Below are positions 1 to 8,904 of a stretch of 13,739 nucleotides of DNA, piece by piece. Both the position numbers and the translations under genes were made by a program. The stretch lies in NCBI GenBank assembly GCA_025965395.1, contig JAOPXA010000185.1, positions 1 to 13,739 on the forward strand, read 5' to 3'. Under the pieces are notes generated by a model that worked only from the letters and a program-made list of their open reading frames with translations, made no database searches and was not told the origin of the DNA. Source of the DNA: Nocardioidaceae bacterium. Its GTDB lineage: Bacteria > Actinomycetota > Actinomycetes > Propionibacteriales > Nocardioidaceae. Within the stretch, counting starts at the first letter, position 1, and the number at the start of each line of letters is the position of its first letter.

Positions 1-467
1 GTGAGGATCACGCCGACCAGCACGAGCGACTTGAAGTCCTTGATCTTCGCCGTGAGGAACGACGGGTTTCGTGACGTGGGCAGGCCACCCATGGCGTCCA
101 AGGAATCCCGCACGACCGCGATCCACCCGATGCCGGTCAAGAAGAGTGCTGCAAAGCCGATGATGCCGAGGGCGCCACTCGCGCTGCTGATGTCGTCGAT
201 GTTGATCGTGCCCTCAGAGCCCGCGCCGACAATGCCCGGCAGGATCTGGTCGATCGCCTCGATCACGACATCCTGAGCGTCGGGGTAGATGTCCGCGACA
301 TAGCCCGCGACTGCCAAAGCGATGGCCAAAATGGGGAAAAACGCCAGAAACCCGGCGTACGTGATGGCGCCAGCGAAGAGGTTACCGCGATGTCGCCCGA
401 AGTGATCGAGCATGGCTTTGACGCGACGGGTGACTACCCAAGACTGAAGTCGCGTTTTGGCATCCAT
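1..467 (-). CDS. YihY/BrkB family inner-membrane protein, C-terminus cut by window edge
   Basis: The minus strand reads open from an ATG at 467 to the left edge, giving 155 residues without a stop. The start is supported by an AGGAAGG-type ribosome site about 8 bases upstream. The segment FAGAITYAGFLAFFPIL (residues 31-47) resembles the conserved first part of the YihY/BrkB family, which in known members reads roughly S/T-Y-x-x-F-x-x-F-P. Hydrophobic helices are visible at about residues 38-57 and 97-118, and a third begins near 148. The family is a polytopic membrane protein, once mis-described as ribonuclease BN, with no firmly established function. Family members are usually about 270-400 residues, so roughly half is missing here. 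The gene overlaps the 3' end of the 2'-5' RNA ligase-like gene by 34 bp and is last in a trpS-led operon, so it is probably co-transcribed and translationally coupled. I am confident of the family and know nothing of its role here. Confidence 0.85.
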   Translation of the reverse strand, partial: MDAKTRLQSWVVTRRVKAMLDHFGRHRGNLFAGAITYAGFLAFFPILAIALAVAGYVADIYPDAQDVVIEAIDQILPGIVGAGSEGTINIDDISSASGALGIIGFAALFLTGIGWIAVVRDSLDAMGGLPTSRNPSFLTAKIKDFKSLVLVGVIL

Positions 468-943
468 CCGGAGCCTTCCTCATGGAGGTACAGCGAGAAG
501 CTACGTACCCCGAACCCGCACTCGTAGGCGTTGAGCTGCTCGCTCGCGCGATCGAGGGCCGATTCGTCGAGGTGCTGCGCGACCGTTACATGAGGATGAA
601 AAGGGAACTCGAGAGGGGGTGAGCCCAACTGGACCCGCACGCTGCGTGCGAGCTGGTCGATGCACTCGTGGCCCGTGGCTATGGCGACGTAGACGACCGG
701 GGTGACGGGACGGAAGGTGCCCGTGCCGCGCAGACAGATATCGAACGGCTCGTGGTCCAGCGCGGCCTTGGCGAGCCTTTCGGCGACGCCCTCAACCTCG
801 TCGTCCTCGACCTCAATCGGGGGCGCGAGGGTGATGTGGGTAGGCACCGTCTCAGCCATAGGATCGCCGAACTCGGACCGCCAAGCACGTAGCTGTGCGC
901 CATACGGCTCAGGCACCGCTATCGCCACACCCATCGTCAGCAT
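434..943 (-). CDS. 2'-5' RNA ligase / cyclic phosphodiesterase superfamily protein
   Basis: This 169-residue protein carries the two HxT motifs that define the 2H phosphoesterase superfamily: H36-I-T38-L and H118-V-T120-V, the second in the context PFHPHVTVAQ. The two histidines form the catalytic pair in family members such as bacterial ThpR/LigT. Those enzymes open 2',3'-cyclic phosphates or join RNA ends through 2'-5' bonds, and their cellular role is poorly understood. The length is normal for a single-domain member and no signal peptide is seen, so it should be cytoplasmic. I take the ATG at 943, with an AGGG element about 9 bases upstream; an in-frame ATG at 934 is a possible alternative. 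It starts 10 bp after the trpS stop and its end overlaps the YihY/BrkB gene, so all three probably form one transcription unit. Linkage to a tRNA synthetase fits RNA metabolism, but that is inference. The physiological substrate cannot be told from sequence. Confidence 0.85.
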   Translation of the reverse strand: MLTMGVAIAVPEPYGAQLRAWRSEFGDPMAETVPTHITLAPPIEVEDDEVEGVAERLAKAALDHEPFDICLRGTGTFRPVTPVVYVAIATGHECIDQLARSVRVQLGSPPLEFPFHPHVTVAQHLDESALDRASEQLNAYECGFGVRSFSLYLHEEGSGWMPKRDFSLG

Positions 944-953
944 GGCTAGAACC

Positions 954-2900
<1,947 letters not shown>

Positions 2901-2926
2901 CCCCCGGCCCCCCAGCCCCACCCCCA

Positions 2927-2990
2927 CCGAAATCCGTGGGTCTCGCACTGTCTGAGCACCCCGTACGGTGTGAGACCCACGGGATTTCGG
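2927..2990 (+). repeat. Long hairpin after purU, terminator-like but without a U tract
   Basis: The left arm (2927-2950, begins CCGAAATCCGTGGGTCTC) pairs with the right arm (2966-2990, GAGACCCACGGGATTTCGG at its end) around a 15-base loop. There is a one-base bulge and two G-U pairs in a stem of about 24 bp. Outside it, a C-rich run (2901-2926) faces a G-rich run (2991-3020), which could lengthen the stem. It begins 26 bp after the purU stop, as expected for a terminator, but no T tract follows. Its layout resembles the hairpins at 8905-8970 and 12796-12873. Confidence 0.85.
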
Positions 2991-2991
2991 C

Positions 2992-3018
2992 GGGGGTGGG
3001 GGTAGAACGGGGTGGGGG
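2992..3018 (+). other. G-quadruplex-type G-run tract just upstream of galK
   Basis: Four G runs follow one another: five Gs, T, five Gs, TAGAAC, four Gs, T, five Gs. Four runs of at least four Gs with loops of 1, 6 and 1 bases match the canonical quadruplex pattern on the coding strand. The tract ends 15 bases before the galK ATG, so in the mRNA it would lie just upstream of or overlapping the ribosome landing site. Formation and any effect on galK are inference. Confidence 0.7.
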
Positions 3019-3033
3019 TGGAACACTGGCCGC

Positions 3034-4134
3034 ATGACCGAGGTCCCCCAATGGCAAGCGCCCGGCCGCGTCAACCTCATCGGTGAGCACCTCGACTACA
3101 ACGGCGGCCCCGTCCTGCCCATGGCGATCAACCGCCGCACTACGGTCAAGGCCCGCCAGCGCGACGACGACCTCGTACGCGTCTGGACCACACACGACGG
3201 CAACCAGCGCGCAGAGTTCCGCACCGACGTCGCCCCGCACGACGTCTCCGGCTGGGCGTCCTACGCCGCCGCGATGTTCTGGGCACTCGCACAAGATGGT
3301 CACCAGATCGACGGATTCGATCTCGTGCTGGACTCCGACGTGCCCGCCGGCGCGGGTCTGTCGTCCTCCGCAGCGATCGAGTGCGCGATCGGCCTGGCGG
3401 TGTGTGATCTCAGCGGCATCACGCTCGACCCCATCGACCTCGCCCTGCTGGCCCAGCGCGCCGAGAACGACTTCATCGGCGTCCCCTCGGGCGCCATGGA
3501 CCAACTAGCATCGATGTGCGGCAAGGCAGGCCATGCAGTCTTCATCGACTTCGGCACCGAGCGACCGACCGTGCGCGAGGTGGAGGCGACCTGGGCCCAG
3601 GACGACCTGGCGCTCCTCGTCATAGACACCAAGGCGCATCACGCGTTGGCCGACGGCGAGTATGCCGCGCGCAGAACCGAGTGCGAAGAGGCCGCCAAGG
3701 AGCTCGGCATCGAGCGCCTCGCCAAAGCCGGGCCGGACGCGGTGCTCCGCCTCGAGGACGAGACGCTGAAGAAACGTACACGGCACGTCATCACCGAAAC
3801 CGCGCGCACGAGGGGCGCGATACGGGCACTCAGCACCCGCAACTGGACCCAGTTCGGCGCGATGCTCACCGCTTCGCACGCGTCGCTCCGCGATGATTTC
3901 GACGTGAGCTGCCCCGAGCTCGACGTCGCCGTCAGCGCGTCCCTCGAAGCGGGCGCGCTCGGCGCGCGTATGACGGGCGGCGGCTTTGGCGGCAGCGCCA
4001 TTGCCTTGGTCGCGCGGGACGGCATCGCGGGGCTTCGCGAGCGTGTCGAGGCGCAGTTCAGCGCCCACCAATGGACCCGCCCGGAGGCTTGGGTGGTTGA
4101 ACCTGCCGCAGGCGCCAGCACAATGGACGTATGA
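3034..4134 (+). CDS. galK: Galactokinase
   Basis: Galactokinase phosphorylates galactose to galactose-1-phosphate with ATP, the first kinase step of the Leloir pathway. The 366-residue protein has all three GHMP-kinase signatures: the galactokinase motif GRVNLIGEHLDYNGG (11-25), the ATP loop DVPAGAGLSSSAA (102-114), and the C-terminal glycine-rich ARMTGGGFGG (311-320). Asp156 in SGAMDQ corresponds to the catalytic base of characterised galactokinases. It is slightly short of the usual 380-400 residues but lacks nothing conserved. The ATG at 3034 is preceded by a GGTGGAAC-type purine stretch. Its stop overlaps the ATG of the SRPBCC gene (ATGA), so the two are translationally coupled. No galT, galE or galactose transporter lies nearby, so it stands apart from the other Leloir genes within this window. 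A G-run tract and a hairpin lie immediately upstream. Confidence 0.95.
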   Translation: MTEVPQWQAPGRVNLIGEHLDYNGGPVLPMAINRRTTVKARQRDDDLVRVWTTHDGNQRAEFRTDVAPHDVSGWASYAAAMFWALAQDGHQIDGFDLVLDSDVPAGAGLSSSAAIECAIGLAVCDLSGITLDPIDLALLAQRAENDFIGVPSGAMDQLASMCGKAGHAVFIDFGTERPTVREVEATWAQDDLALLVIDTKAHHALADGEYAARRTECEEAAKELGIERLAKAGPDAVLRLEDETLKKRTRHVITETARTRGAIRALSTRNWTQFGAMLTASHASLRDDFDVSCPELDVAVSASLEAGALGARMTGGGFGGSAIALVARDGIAGLRERVEAQFSAHQWTRPEAWVVEPAAGASTMDV

Positions 4135-4604
4135 CTACGCCCGCCATCGTCACCGTCCACGGTCATTCTTCGGCCACCGTCGAGCATGCCTTCGCGACGA
4201 TTGCGCCCATCGACCTGACGCTGGTGTTCCGTGGACTCGGCTTTCTCCCGTCCGTCGTCGAGGTGCGTGACCAGACCGGCGCCTGGGACCACGTCGGCGC
4301 CACGCGAACGGCCGTGATGAGCGACCGAAGCACTGCTGACGAGCTCATCACGACGTACGTCCCCCCGCTCGAGTTCGGCTACCGCGTCGGGCCAATGACC
4401 GGCCTCATTGGCAAGCTCATCGATCACGCCGACGGGGCGTGGCAGTTCGAACCGACCGAAACCGGCACCGATATCACCTGGACGTACGCCTTCATGCCCA
4501 AGACCGGCCGTGGCCTGGCGGTCCGGTCGTGTCTTCCCCTCTGGCGGCGCTACGCCGAGCAGGTGCTCGCGGCGTGCATCGAGCGGTGCGACAAGCCCCA
4601 CTGA
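4131..4604 (+). CDS. SRPBCC (START-like) family protein
   Basis: This 157-residue protein has the look of a polyketide-cyclase/SRPBCC helix-grip protein. An N-terminal strand leads into a segment for the first helices (about 17-35). A run of beta strands follows, containing GAWDHVGATRTAVMSD, ELITTYVPPLEFGYRV and GAWQFEPTETGTDITWTYAF, the last being the typical W-x-F-x-P-x-x-x-G-T-x-x-x-W signature. A long C-terminal helix (about 132-153) closes the fold. Such proteins bind hydrophobic ligands, and no specific ligand or reaction can be assigned. The ATG at 4131 overlaps the galK stop as ATGA, so it is probably translated by coupling after galK. The pheA gene begins 42 bp downstream. No signal peptide is seen, so it is probably cytoplasmic. 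Confidence 0.8.
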   Translation: MTTPAIVTVHGHSSATVEHAFATIAPIDLTLVFRGLGFLPSVVEVRDQTGAWDHVGATRTAVMSDRSTADELITTYVPPLEFGYRVGPMTGLIGKLIDHADGAWQFEPTETGTDITWTYAFMPKTGRGLAVRSCLPLWRRYAEQVLAACIERCDKPH

Positions 4605-4646
4605 CCGACCAGCCCCAGTGACAACGGGAAGTGACAAGATGAACCC

Positions 4647-5510
4647 GTGACATCTGAATCGACGCGCTCCCCGGTCATCGCCTACCAGGGTGAGCCTGGC
4701 GCCAACTCCCACATCGTGAGCAACAACGCCTACCCCGGCTGCACGCCACTCGCGTGCGCGTCATTCGAGGACGCATTCGCCGCTGTGACCGACGGCACCG
4801 CAGATCTCGCGATGATCCCGATCGACAACTCGATCGCCGGACGTATCTCTGACATCCACCACCTGTTGCCCACGTCTGACCTGCACATCATCGGCGAGGC
4901 GTTCCTACCGATCCGCTTCTCGCTCGCGGGCGTGGCCGGCACGACACTGGATTCGATCAAGACCGTGCACAGCCACGTCCACGCGCTCGGGCAGTGCCGC
5001 AAGATCATTCGCGAGCATGGCTATACACCGGTGATCGCCGGCGACACGGCCGGGTCCGCCCGGGAAGTCGCCGAGTGGAACGACACGTCGAAGGCCTCGA
5101 TCGCCACACCGCTCGCCGCGCAGATCTACGGCCTCGAGACGCTGGCGGACAACGTCGAGGATGAAGCGCACAACACCACGCGCTTCGTCGTGCTCTCCAA
5201 AGAGGATCGGCGCGCGCCCGCTGGCAACGGACCGACGGTCACGAGCTTCGTGTTCCGCGTGCGCAACGTCCCCGCTGCGCTCTACAAGGCGCTCGGCGGT
5301 TTCGCCACCAACGGCGTCAACATGACCAAGCTTGAGTCCTACATGGTCGAGGGCGAATTCACCGCCACCCAGTTCCTTGCCGACGTCGATGGCCATCCCG
5401 ATGACCGTTCGGTGGCGCTCGCCTTGGAGGAGCTGTCGTTCTTCACCGAGGAGATCAAGGTGCTGGGCGTCTACCCGGCCGACCCGTTCCGCGCCGAGAC
5501 CACGCGCTAG
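4647..5510 (+). CDS. pheA: Prephenate dehydratase with C-terminal ACT domain
   Basis: The enzyme decarboxylates and dehydrates prephenate to phenylpyruvate, the committed step to phenylalanine. The 287-residue monofunctional form has a dehydratase domain (about 8-185) with AYQGEPGANSHIV (12-24), IPIDNSIAGRI (58-68) and NTTRFVVLS (176-184). Thr178 of the TRF motif is the residue known to be essential in this family. An ACT domain follows (about 198-280). There the usual ESRP phenylalanine-binding motif reads ESYM (230-233), followed by VEGEFTATQF, a variant I associate with alphaproteobacterial-type dehydratases. No chorismate mutase domain is attached. The start is GTG 4647 with only weak purines upstream (AAGATG). 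The ATG at 4639 is out of frame and stops at once. It lies 42 bp after the SRPBCC gene and may share its transcript with galK, though no functional link is apparent. Confidence 0.95.
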   Translation: MTSESTRSPVIAYQGEPGANSHIVSNNAYPGCTPLACASFEDAFAAVTDGTADLAMIPIDNSIAGRISDIHHLLPTSDLHIIGEAFLPIRFSLAGVAGTTLDSIKTVHSHVHALGQCRKIIREHGYTPVIAGDTAGSAREVAEWNDTSKASIATPLAAQIYGLETLADNVEDEAHNTTRFVVLSKEDRRAPAGNGPTVTSFVFRVRNVPAALYKALGGFATNGVNMTKLESYMVEGEFTATQFLADVDGHPDDRSVALALEELSFFTEEIKVLGVYPADPFRAETTR

Positions 5511-5541
5511 GCATACGCAGCCCCGCACCCACCACGGGTTG

Positions 5542-5577
5542 TTGACTCATCTCATGGGTTGCAACCCATTGGATGAG
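5542..5577 (+). promoter_or_regulatory. 32-bp palindrome overlapping a possible promoter
   Basis: The arms 5546-5561 and 5562-5577 are inverted with no spacer and match at 14 of 16 positions. The central 16 bp, ATGGGTTGCAACCCAT (5554-5569), is perfect. A TTGACT at 5542-5547, one base off the sigma-70 -35 consensus, overlaps its left edge. A convincing -10 box is not seen at the right distance. It could be an operator for the downstream acetyltransferase gene or a terminator for pheA. The compact, loopless form favours a protein-binding site. Confidence 0.55.
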
Positions 5578-5582
5578 GCGCG

Positions 5583-5602
5583 TTCCCATGGCCTCATGGG
5601 AA
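5583..5602. repeat. Short inverted repeat before the tandem-GNAT gene
   Basis: Two exact 8-bp arms, TTCCCATG and CATGGGAA, flank the 4-base spacer GCCT. The element ends 28 bases before the preferred ATG of the acetyltransferase gene. It repeats the CTCATGGG word found in the palindrome at 5546-5577, so the two may bind the same factor or fold together in the leader. Its function is unknown. Confidence 0.5.
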
Positions 5603-5630
5603 TCCGACGGGAGTGTGGCAGCCTGGGAGC

Positions 5631-6740
5631 ATGCGCTTCCCCCTCAACGTCCCGGTGCTCACCGACGGGGTCGTGACGCTGCGCGCTCATACTCCCGCCG
5701 ACATCGAGGCGCTGTATGAGATGTGCACCGACCCCGAGATGGTGCGTTGGACATCCATCCCCCAGCCGTACAACCGGGTCAACGCCGAGATGTTCGTCAA
5801 TCGCCTCATGCCGCTCGGTTGGGACGAGAAGGACCACCGCGGCTGGGCCATCGACGCGACCGACGACGACGGTCAGCCGCGCTTCGCGGGCAACATCGAC
5901 ATCCGCAAGACCCCCATCGCCGAGGTCGGATTCGCTCTCCACCCCTGGGCCCGCGGACGCGGGGTCGCCACCAGCGCCCTGCGCCTGGCCGCCGACTGGG
6001 CGTTCACCGAGGGCGGCGTCGAGATCATCCACTGGAATGCCCAGGTCGGCAATGTCGCATCGTTGCGCGTCGCCCATTCCTGCGGATTCACGCTCCACGA
6101 CGTGATGCCGGGATTCTTGTATGAGCGCGGCCGCGTCCTCGACGCCTGGACCGCATCGCTGCGCTTCGGCGAAGCACCGCTGCCGACGAACACCTGGACA
6201 GAGCCGCCGATCCTCACGAGCGATCGCTTGCGCCTTCGCCCGCTTCGCCTTGGCGACGCTCCCGCCATTGTCGAGGCCTGCAACGATCCAGCAGCGCGCC
6301 AGTGGCTCGCCCATCTGCCGAGGCCCTACACGGTTGAGGTCGCGCGCACCTACATCAACGAACGCATCTGGCGCGCCGCGTGTGGCGTCGAGACGATCTG
6401 GTGCATCGCCGACCCGGTCACCGACAACCTCATCGGGACCGTTGCCGTCATGGATATGGCGGGTGCTGACGACACCGCGGGCGAGATCGGCTACTGGCTC
6501 CACCCCCGCGCGCGCGGCAAGGGCATCATGGCCGAAGCGTTCAACGTCGTCATCGCCTACGCGATGAGCCCTTCGGGCCTCGACCGCAGGAGGCTCACGC
6601 TCTACGCGGCCGCCTCCAACACCGCAAGCAACAAGGTCGCGGCGGCCTGTGGCATGCAGATGTGCGGCACGCTGACCCAGGCAGAACGCCTCGGAGACGG
6701 CACCTTCGACGACCTCATCACGTACGAGCTTCTGCGCTGA
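5631..6740 (+). CDS. Tandem GNAT-domain N-acetyltransferase
   Basis: Two GNAT domains of the RimJ/RimL type are fused in one chain of 369 residues. The N-terminal domain (about 8-175) has the acetyl-CoA loop WARGRGVATSAL (106-117) after the strand EVGFALHP. The C-terminal domain (about 194-369) has RARGKGIMAEAF (293-304) after EIGYWLHP. Both keep the R-x-x-G-x-G/A-type loop, so both may bind acetyl-CoA. Each also has the late asparagine-rich segment seen in this family (NVASLRVAHSCGF and NTASNKVAAACGM). The substrate cannot be predicted; relatives acetylate protein N-termini, small molecules or antibiotics. I prefer the ATG at 5631, where the family-like sequence begins. A GTG at 5613 would add six residues and is also possible. 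Neither has an ideal ribosome site, so a leaderless message is conceivable. It stands alone between pheA and the padR promoter, with palindromes just upstream. Confidence 0.88.
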   Translation: MRFPLNVPVLTDGVVTLRAHTPADIEALYEMCTDPEMVRWTSIPQPYNRVNAEMFVNRLMPLGWDEKDHRGWAIDATDDDGQPRFAGNIDIRKTPIAEVGFALHPWARGRGVATSALRLAADWAFTEGGVEIIHWNAQVGNVASLRVAHSCGFTLHDVMPGFLYERGRVLDAWTASLRFGEAPLPTNTWTEPPILTSDRLRLRPLRLGDAPAIVEACNDPAARQWLAHLPRPYTVEVARTYINERIWRAACGVETIWCIADPVTDNLIGTVAVMDMAGADDTAGEIGYWLHPRARGKGIMAEAFNVVIAYAMSPSGLDRRRLTLYAAASNTASNKVAAACGMQMCGTLTQAERLGDGTFDDLITYELLR

Positions 6741-6762
6741 CGCGTCGATCGTTGCTCTCGAC

Positions 6763-6791
6763 TTGCGCGGTCGTCGAACCCCTCGTAATAT
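6763..6791 (+). promoter_or_regulatory. Predicted promoter of the padR-MFS operon
   Basis: A -35-like TTGCGC (6763-6768) and a -10-like TAATAT (6786-6791) are separated by exactly 17 bases, the optimal sigma-70 spacing. Each hexamer is imperfect (3/6 and 4/6 matches). The predicted start of transcription near 6798 falls inside the palindrome at 6789-6804, about 35 bases before the padR ATG. Confidence 0.55.
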
Positions 6792-6804
6792 TCCAGGTGG
6801 AATA
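6789..6804. promoter_or_regulatory. Likely PadR operator palindrome
   Basis: TATTCCA and TGGAATA are perfect 7-bp inverted half-sites separated by GG. The site overlaps the end of the predicted -10 box and the predicted transcription start, so a bound dimer would block transcription. PadR-family repressors commonly bind such dyads in front of their own gene. The assignment to the adjacent PadR is inference from position and symmetry. Confidence 0.7.
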
Positions 6805-6832
6805 ATCGGCGCGGACCAAGAAGGGGGATGCC

Positions 6833-7399
6833 ATGAAATCGCTGACACCCCTCGCGGTCGCGACGCTGGCGTTGCTCAACGAAGGACCGATGCATCCCTA
6901 TGAGATGTATCAGCTTCTGCTCGCTCGTCACGAGGACAGACTCGTCAAGGTGCGGCCCGGCTCGCTCTATCACACGGTCGAGCGGCTTGCCCTCGACAAG
7001 CTCATCGTCGCCACGGGCACCGAGCGGGAGGGCAACCGTCCCGAGCGCACTACCTACGAAATCACGCCGCTCGGCCAGGAGGCCCTCGAAAACCGCGTTC
7101 GCGAGGTCTTGACCACACCCATCAACGAATTCCCCCAGTTCCCCTGGGCCCTTGGCGAGGCGCACAATTTGTCGCGCGACGAGGTCCTAGCGGCCTTGAA
7201 TCAGCACATCGCCGAGCTTGACGCGCTTATCGACGAATTCACGACCATCATCGAGGACGTCAAGCAGCGCGAGATCCCCGAGATCTACTGGGTTGCTGGC
7301 GACTACCTCCGCACGACCCGCCTGGCTGAACGCGCCTGGCTCGCCACCTTCATCGCACGACTCGAATCAAAGGAAATTCCATGGCAACTCGACACGTAG
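6833..7399 (+). CDS. PadR family transcriptional regulator
   Basis: A 188-residue regulator with an N-terminal winged helix (about 1-85) typical of PadR. It begins SLTPLAVATLALLNEGPMHPYEMYQLL, a near-canonical PadR opening, followed by the recognition-helix region KVRPGSLYHTVERL (40-53) and the wing TTYEITPLGQEAL (68-80). The C-terminal part (about 95-180) is helical and corresponds to the dimerisation domain of the longer PadR subgroup. Family members are usually repressors released by small toxic compounds. The ATG at 6833 has a strong AAGGGGG site five bases upstream. The gene overlaps the MFS exporter gene by 19 bp, so the pair is co-transcribed and probably autoregulated through the palindrome at 6789-6804. 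The inducer is unknown, but the likely target is the exporter it overlaps. Confidence 0.93.
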   Translation: MKSLTPLAVATLALLNEGPMHPYEMYQLLLARHEDRLVKVRPGSLYHTVERLALDKLIVATGTEREGNRPERTTYEITPLGQEALENRVREVLTTPINEFPQFPWALGEAHNLSRDEVLAALNQHIAELDALIDEFTTIIEDVKQREIPEIYWVAGDYLRTTRLAERAWLATFIARLESKEIPWQLDT

Positions 7400-8892
7400 T
7401 CGACATCGACGAGACCTACAACCCCTGGCCGGCCCTGTGGGCCATGGTCATCGGCTTCTTCATGATCCTGGTCGACTCGACCATCGTGTCGGTGGCAACA
7501 CCGGCGATCATGGAGGGCCTCAACACCGACGTCAATGCCGTCATCTGGGTCACCAGCGCCTACCTGCTGGCCTACGCGGTCCCGCTCCTCATTACCGGTC
7601 GTCTGGGTGACCGTTTCGGCCCCAAGAACGTCTACCTCATCGGTCTCGTCATCTTCACGGTCGCCTCGTTGTGGTGCGCACTCACCGGCACCATCGAGAC
7701 GCTGATCATCGCGCGCGTGGCTCAAGGCTTCGGCGCCGCGCTCATGACTCCCCAGACCATGGCCGTCATCACTCGCACCTTCCCGCCGGCCCGTCGCGGC
7801 AGCGCCATGGCCCTGTGGGGTGCGACCGCTGGCGTCGCCACACTCGTCGGCCCAATCCTGGGCGGCGTGCTCGTCGACTCGCTTGGCTGGGAATGGATCT
7901 TCGCCATCAACGTTCCGGTCGGCGTGATTGCGTTCGTCCTCGCCTGGCGCCTCGTGCCTACGCTGCAGACGCATACGCACTCGTTCGACTGGATCGGCGT
8001 GGTCCTCAGCGCGATCGCCATGTTCTGCATCGTGTTCGGCATCCAGGAGGGCGAGAAGTACGACTGGGGCGTGATCAACGGCATCATCTCCGTGCCCGGC
8101 CTGATCATTTTCGGTCTCGTCGTCCTCGGAGTCTTCGTGGTGTGGCAAGCGCGGATGAGCGGCGAGCCCCTCGTGCCGCTCGCGATCTTCAAGGACCGCA
8201 ACTTCTCGCTTGCCAATATCGCGATCAGCACGGTGGGGTTCGCCATCACGGCGATGGCCTTCCCGTTCATCCTGTATGCGCAAGCGGTTCGCGGCCTCTC
8301 CCCCACGACGTCAGCGCTGCTCTTCGCACCGATGGCCATCGTCCTGCTCTTGCTGGCGCCTGGCGTCGGCAAGCTCGTCGACAAGTTCCACCCGCGCTAC
8401 ATCGCCGGCTTCGGACTGGCCACGGGCGCTATCTCGTTCCTCTGGCTGTCATTGGCGATGACTCCCGATACGGCCACCTGGCAGCTTCTGCTCCCGATGG
8501 CGCTTCTCGGTGTGGCTAACGCGTTCATGTGGGCGCCGCTCGGGGCCACCGCCACCCGCAACCTGCCCATGACCTCGGCCGGAGCGGGCGCCGGGATCTA
8601 CAACACCACACGCCAGGTAGGCGCCGTGCTCGGCAGTGCGGGCGTTGCCGCGCTGATCCAGGCACGCCTGTCGGCCGAGGCGCCGCAGCTTGCTGGTGGC
8701 GCCGTCATCGACGCCGCGGGCCAGCGGATGCCTGCGGCCCTGGCCGACGGATTTGCCACCGCAATGTCACAAGCGGTGCTTCTTCCGGCGGGCATTCTCG
8801 TCATCGGCTTCCTCGCCGTGATCTTCTTCGCCCGGCCGGCTCACGCACAGGCCGCAGCGAAGCCCACACCCGCCGAAGCGCTCGCCGACTAG
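7381..8892 (+). CDS. DHA2 family (EmrB/QacA-type) MFS multidrug exporter
   Basis: A 503-residue major facilitator with 14 hydrophobic segments, the count typical of the DHA2 drug:proton antiporter family. It starts with FFMILVDSTIVSVATPAI (about 26-43), matching the DHA2 motif in helix 1. Motif A, GRLGDRFGPKNV (73-84), lies in the loop after helix 2, and the antiporter motif C region GVATLVGPILGG lies in helix 5. Such proteins expel drugs, dyes or toxic metabolites using the proton gradient, and no particular substrate can be named. The ATG at 7381 has an AAAGGAA site and lies inside the end of padR, overlapping it by 19 bp. It should therefore be repressed together with padR until an inducer is present. 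A hairpin (8905-8970) begins 12 bp after the stop. Confidence 0.93.
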   Translation: MATRHVVDIDETYNPWPALWAMVIGFFMILVDSTIVSVATPAIMEGLNTDVNAVIWVTSAYLLAYAVPLLITGRLGDRFGPKNVYLIGLVIFTVASLWCALTGTIETLIIARVAQGFGAALMTPQTMAVITRTFPPARRGSAMALWGATAGVATLVGPILGGVLVDSLGWEWIFAINVPVGVIAFVLAWRLVPTLQTHTHSFDWIGVVLSAIAMFCIVFGIQEGEKYDWGVINGIISVPGLIIFGLVVLGVFVVWQARMSGEPLVPLAIFKDRNFSLANIAISTVGFAITAMAFPFILYAQAVRGLSPTTSALLFAPMAIVLLLLAPGVGKLVDKFHPRYIAGFGLATGAISFLWLSLAMTPDTATWQLLLPMALLGVANAFMWAPLGATATRNLPMTSAGAGAGIYNTTRQVGAVLGSAGVAALIQARLSAEAPQLAGGAVIDAAGQRMPAALADGFATAMSQAVLLPAGILVIGFLAVIFFARPAHAQAAAKPTPAEALAD

Positions 8893-8904
8893 GGCAGCCT
8901 CCCT

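Noticed and set aside
3639..4712. 357-codon open frame on the minus strand
   Set aside because: It runs against galK, the SRPBCC gene and the start of pheA, all with recognisable family motifs; it has none itself.
5547..6848. 433-codon open frame on the minus strand
   Set aside because: It lies opposite the tandem-GNAT gene, whose two acetyl-CoA loops are clear. The translation is arginine/glycine/aspartate-rich without any domain, as expected for an antisense shadow in high-GC DNA.
7303..8283. 326-codon open frame on the minus strand
   Set aside because: It is opposite the MFS exporter; the product is almost wholly histidine, aspartate, glutamate and arginine, a typical reversed membrane-protein frame.
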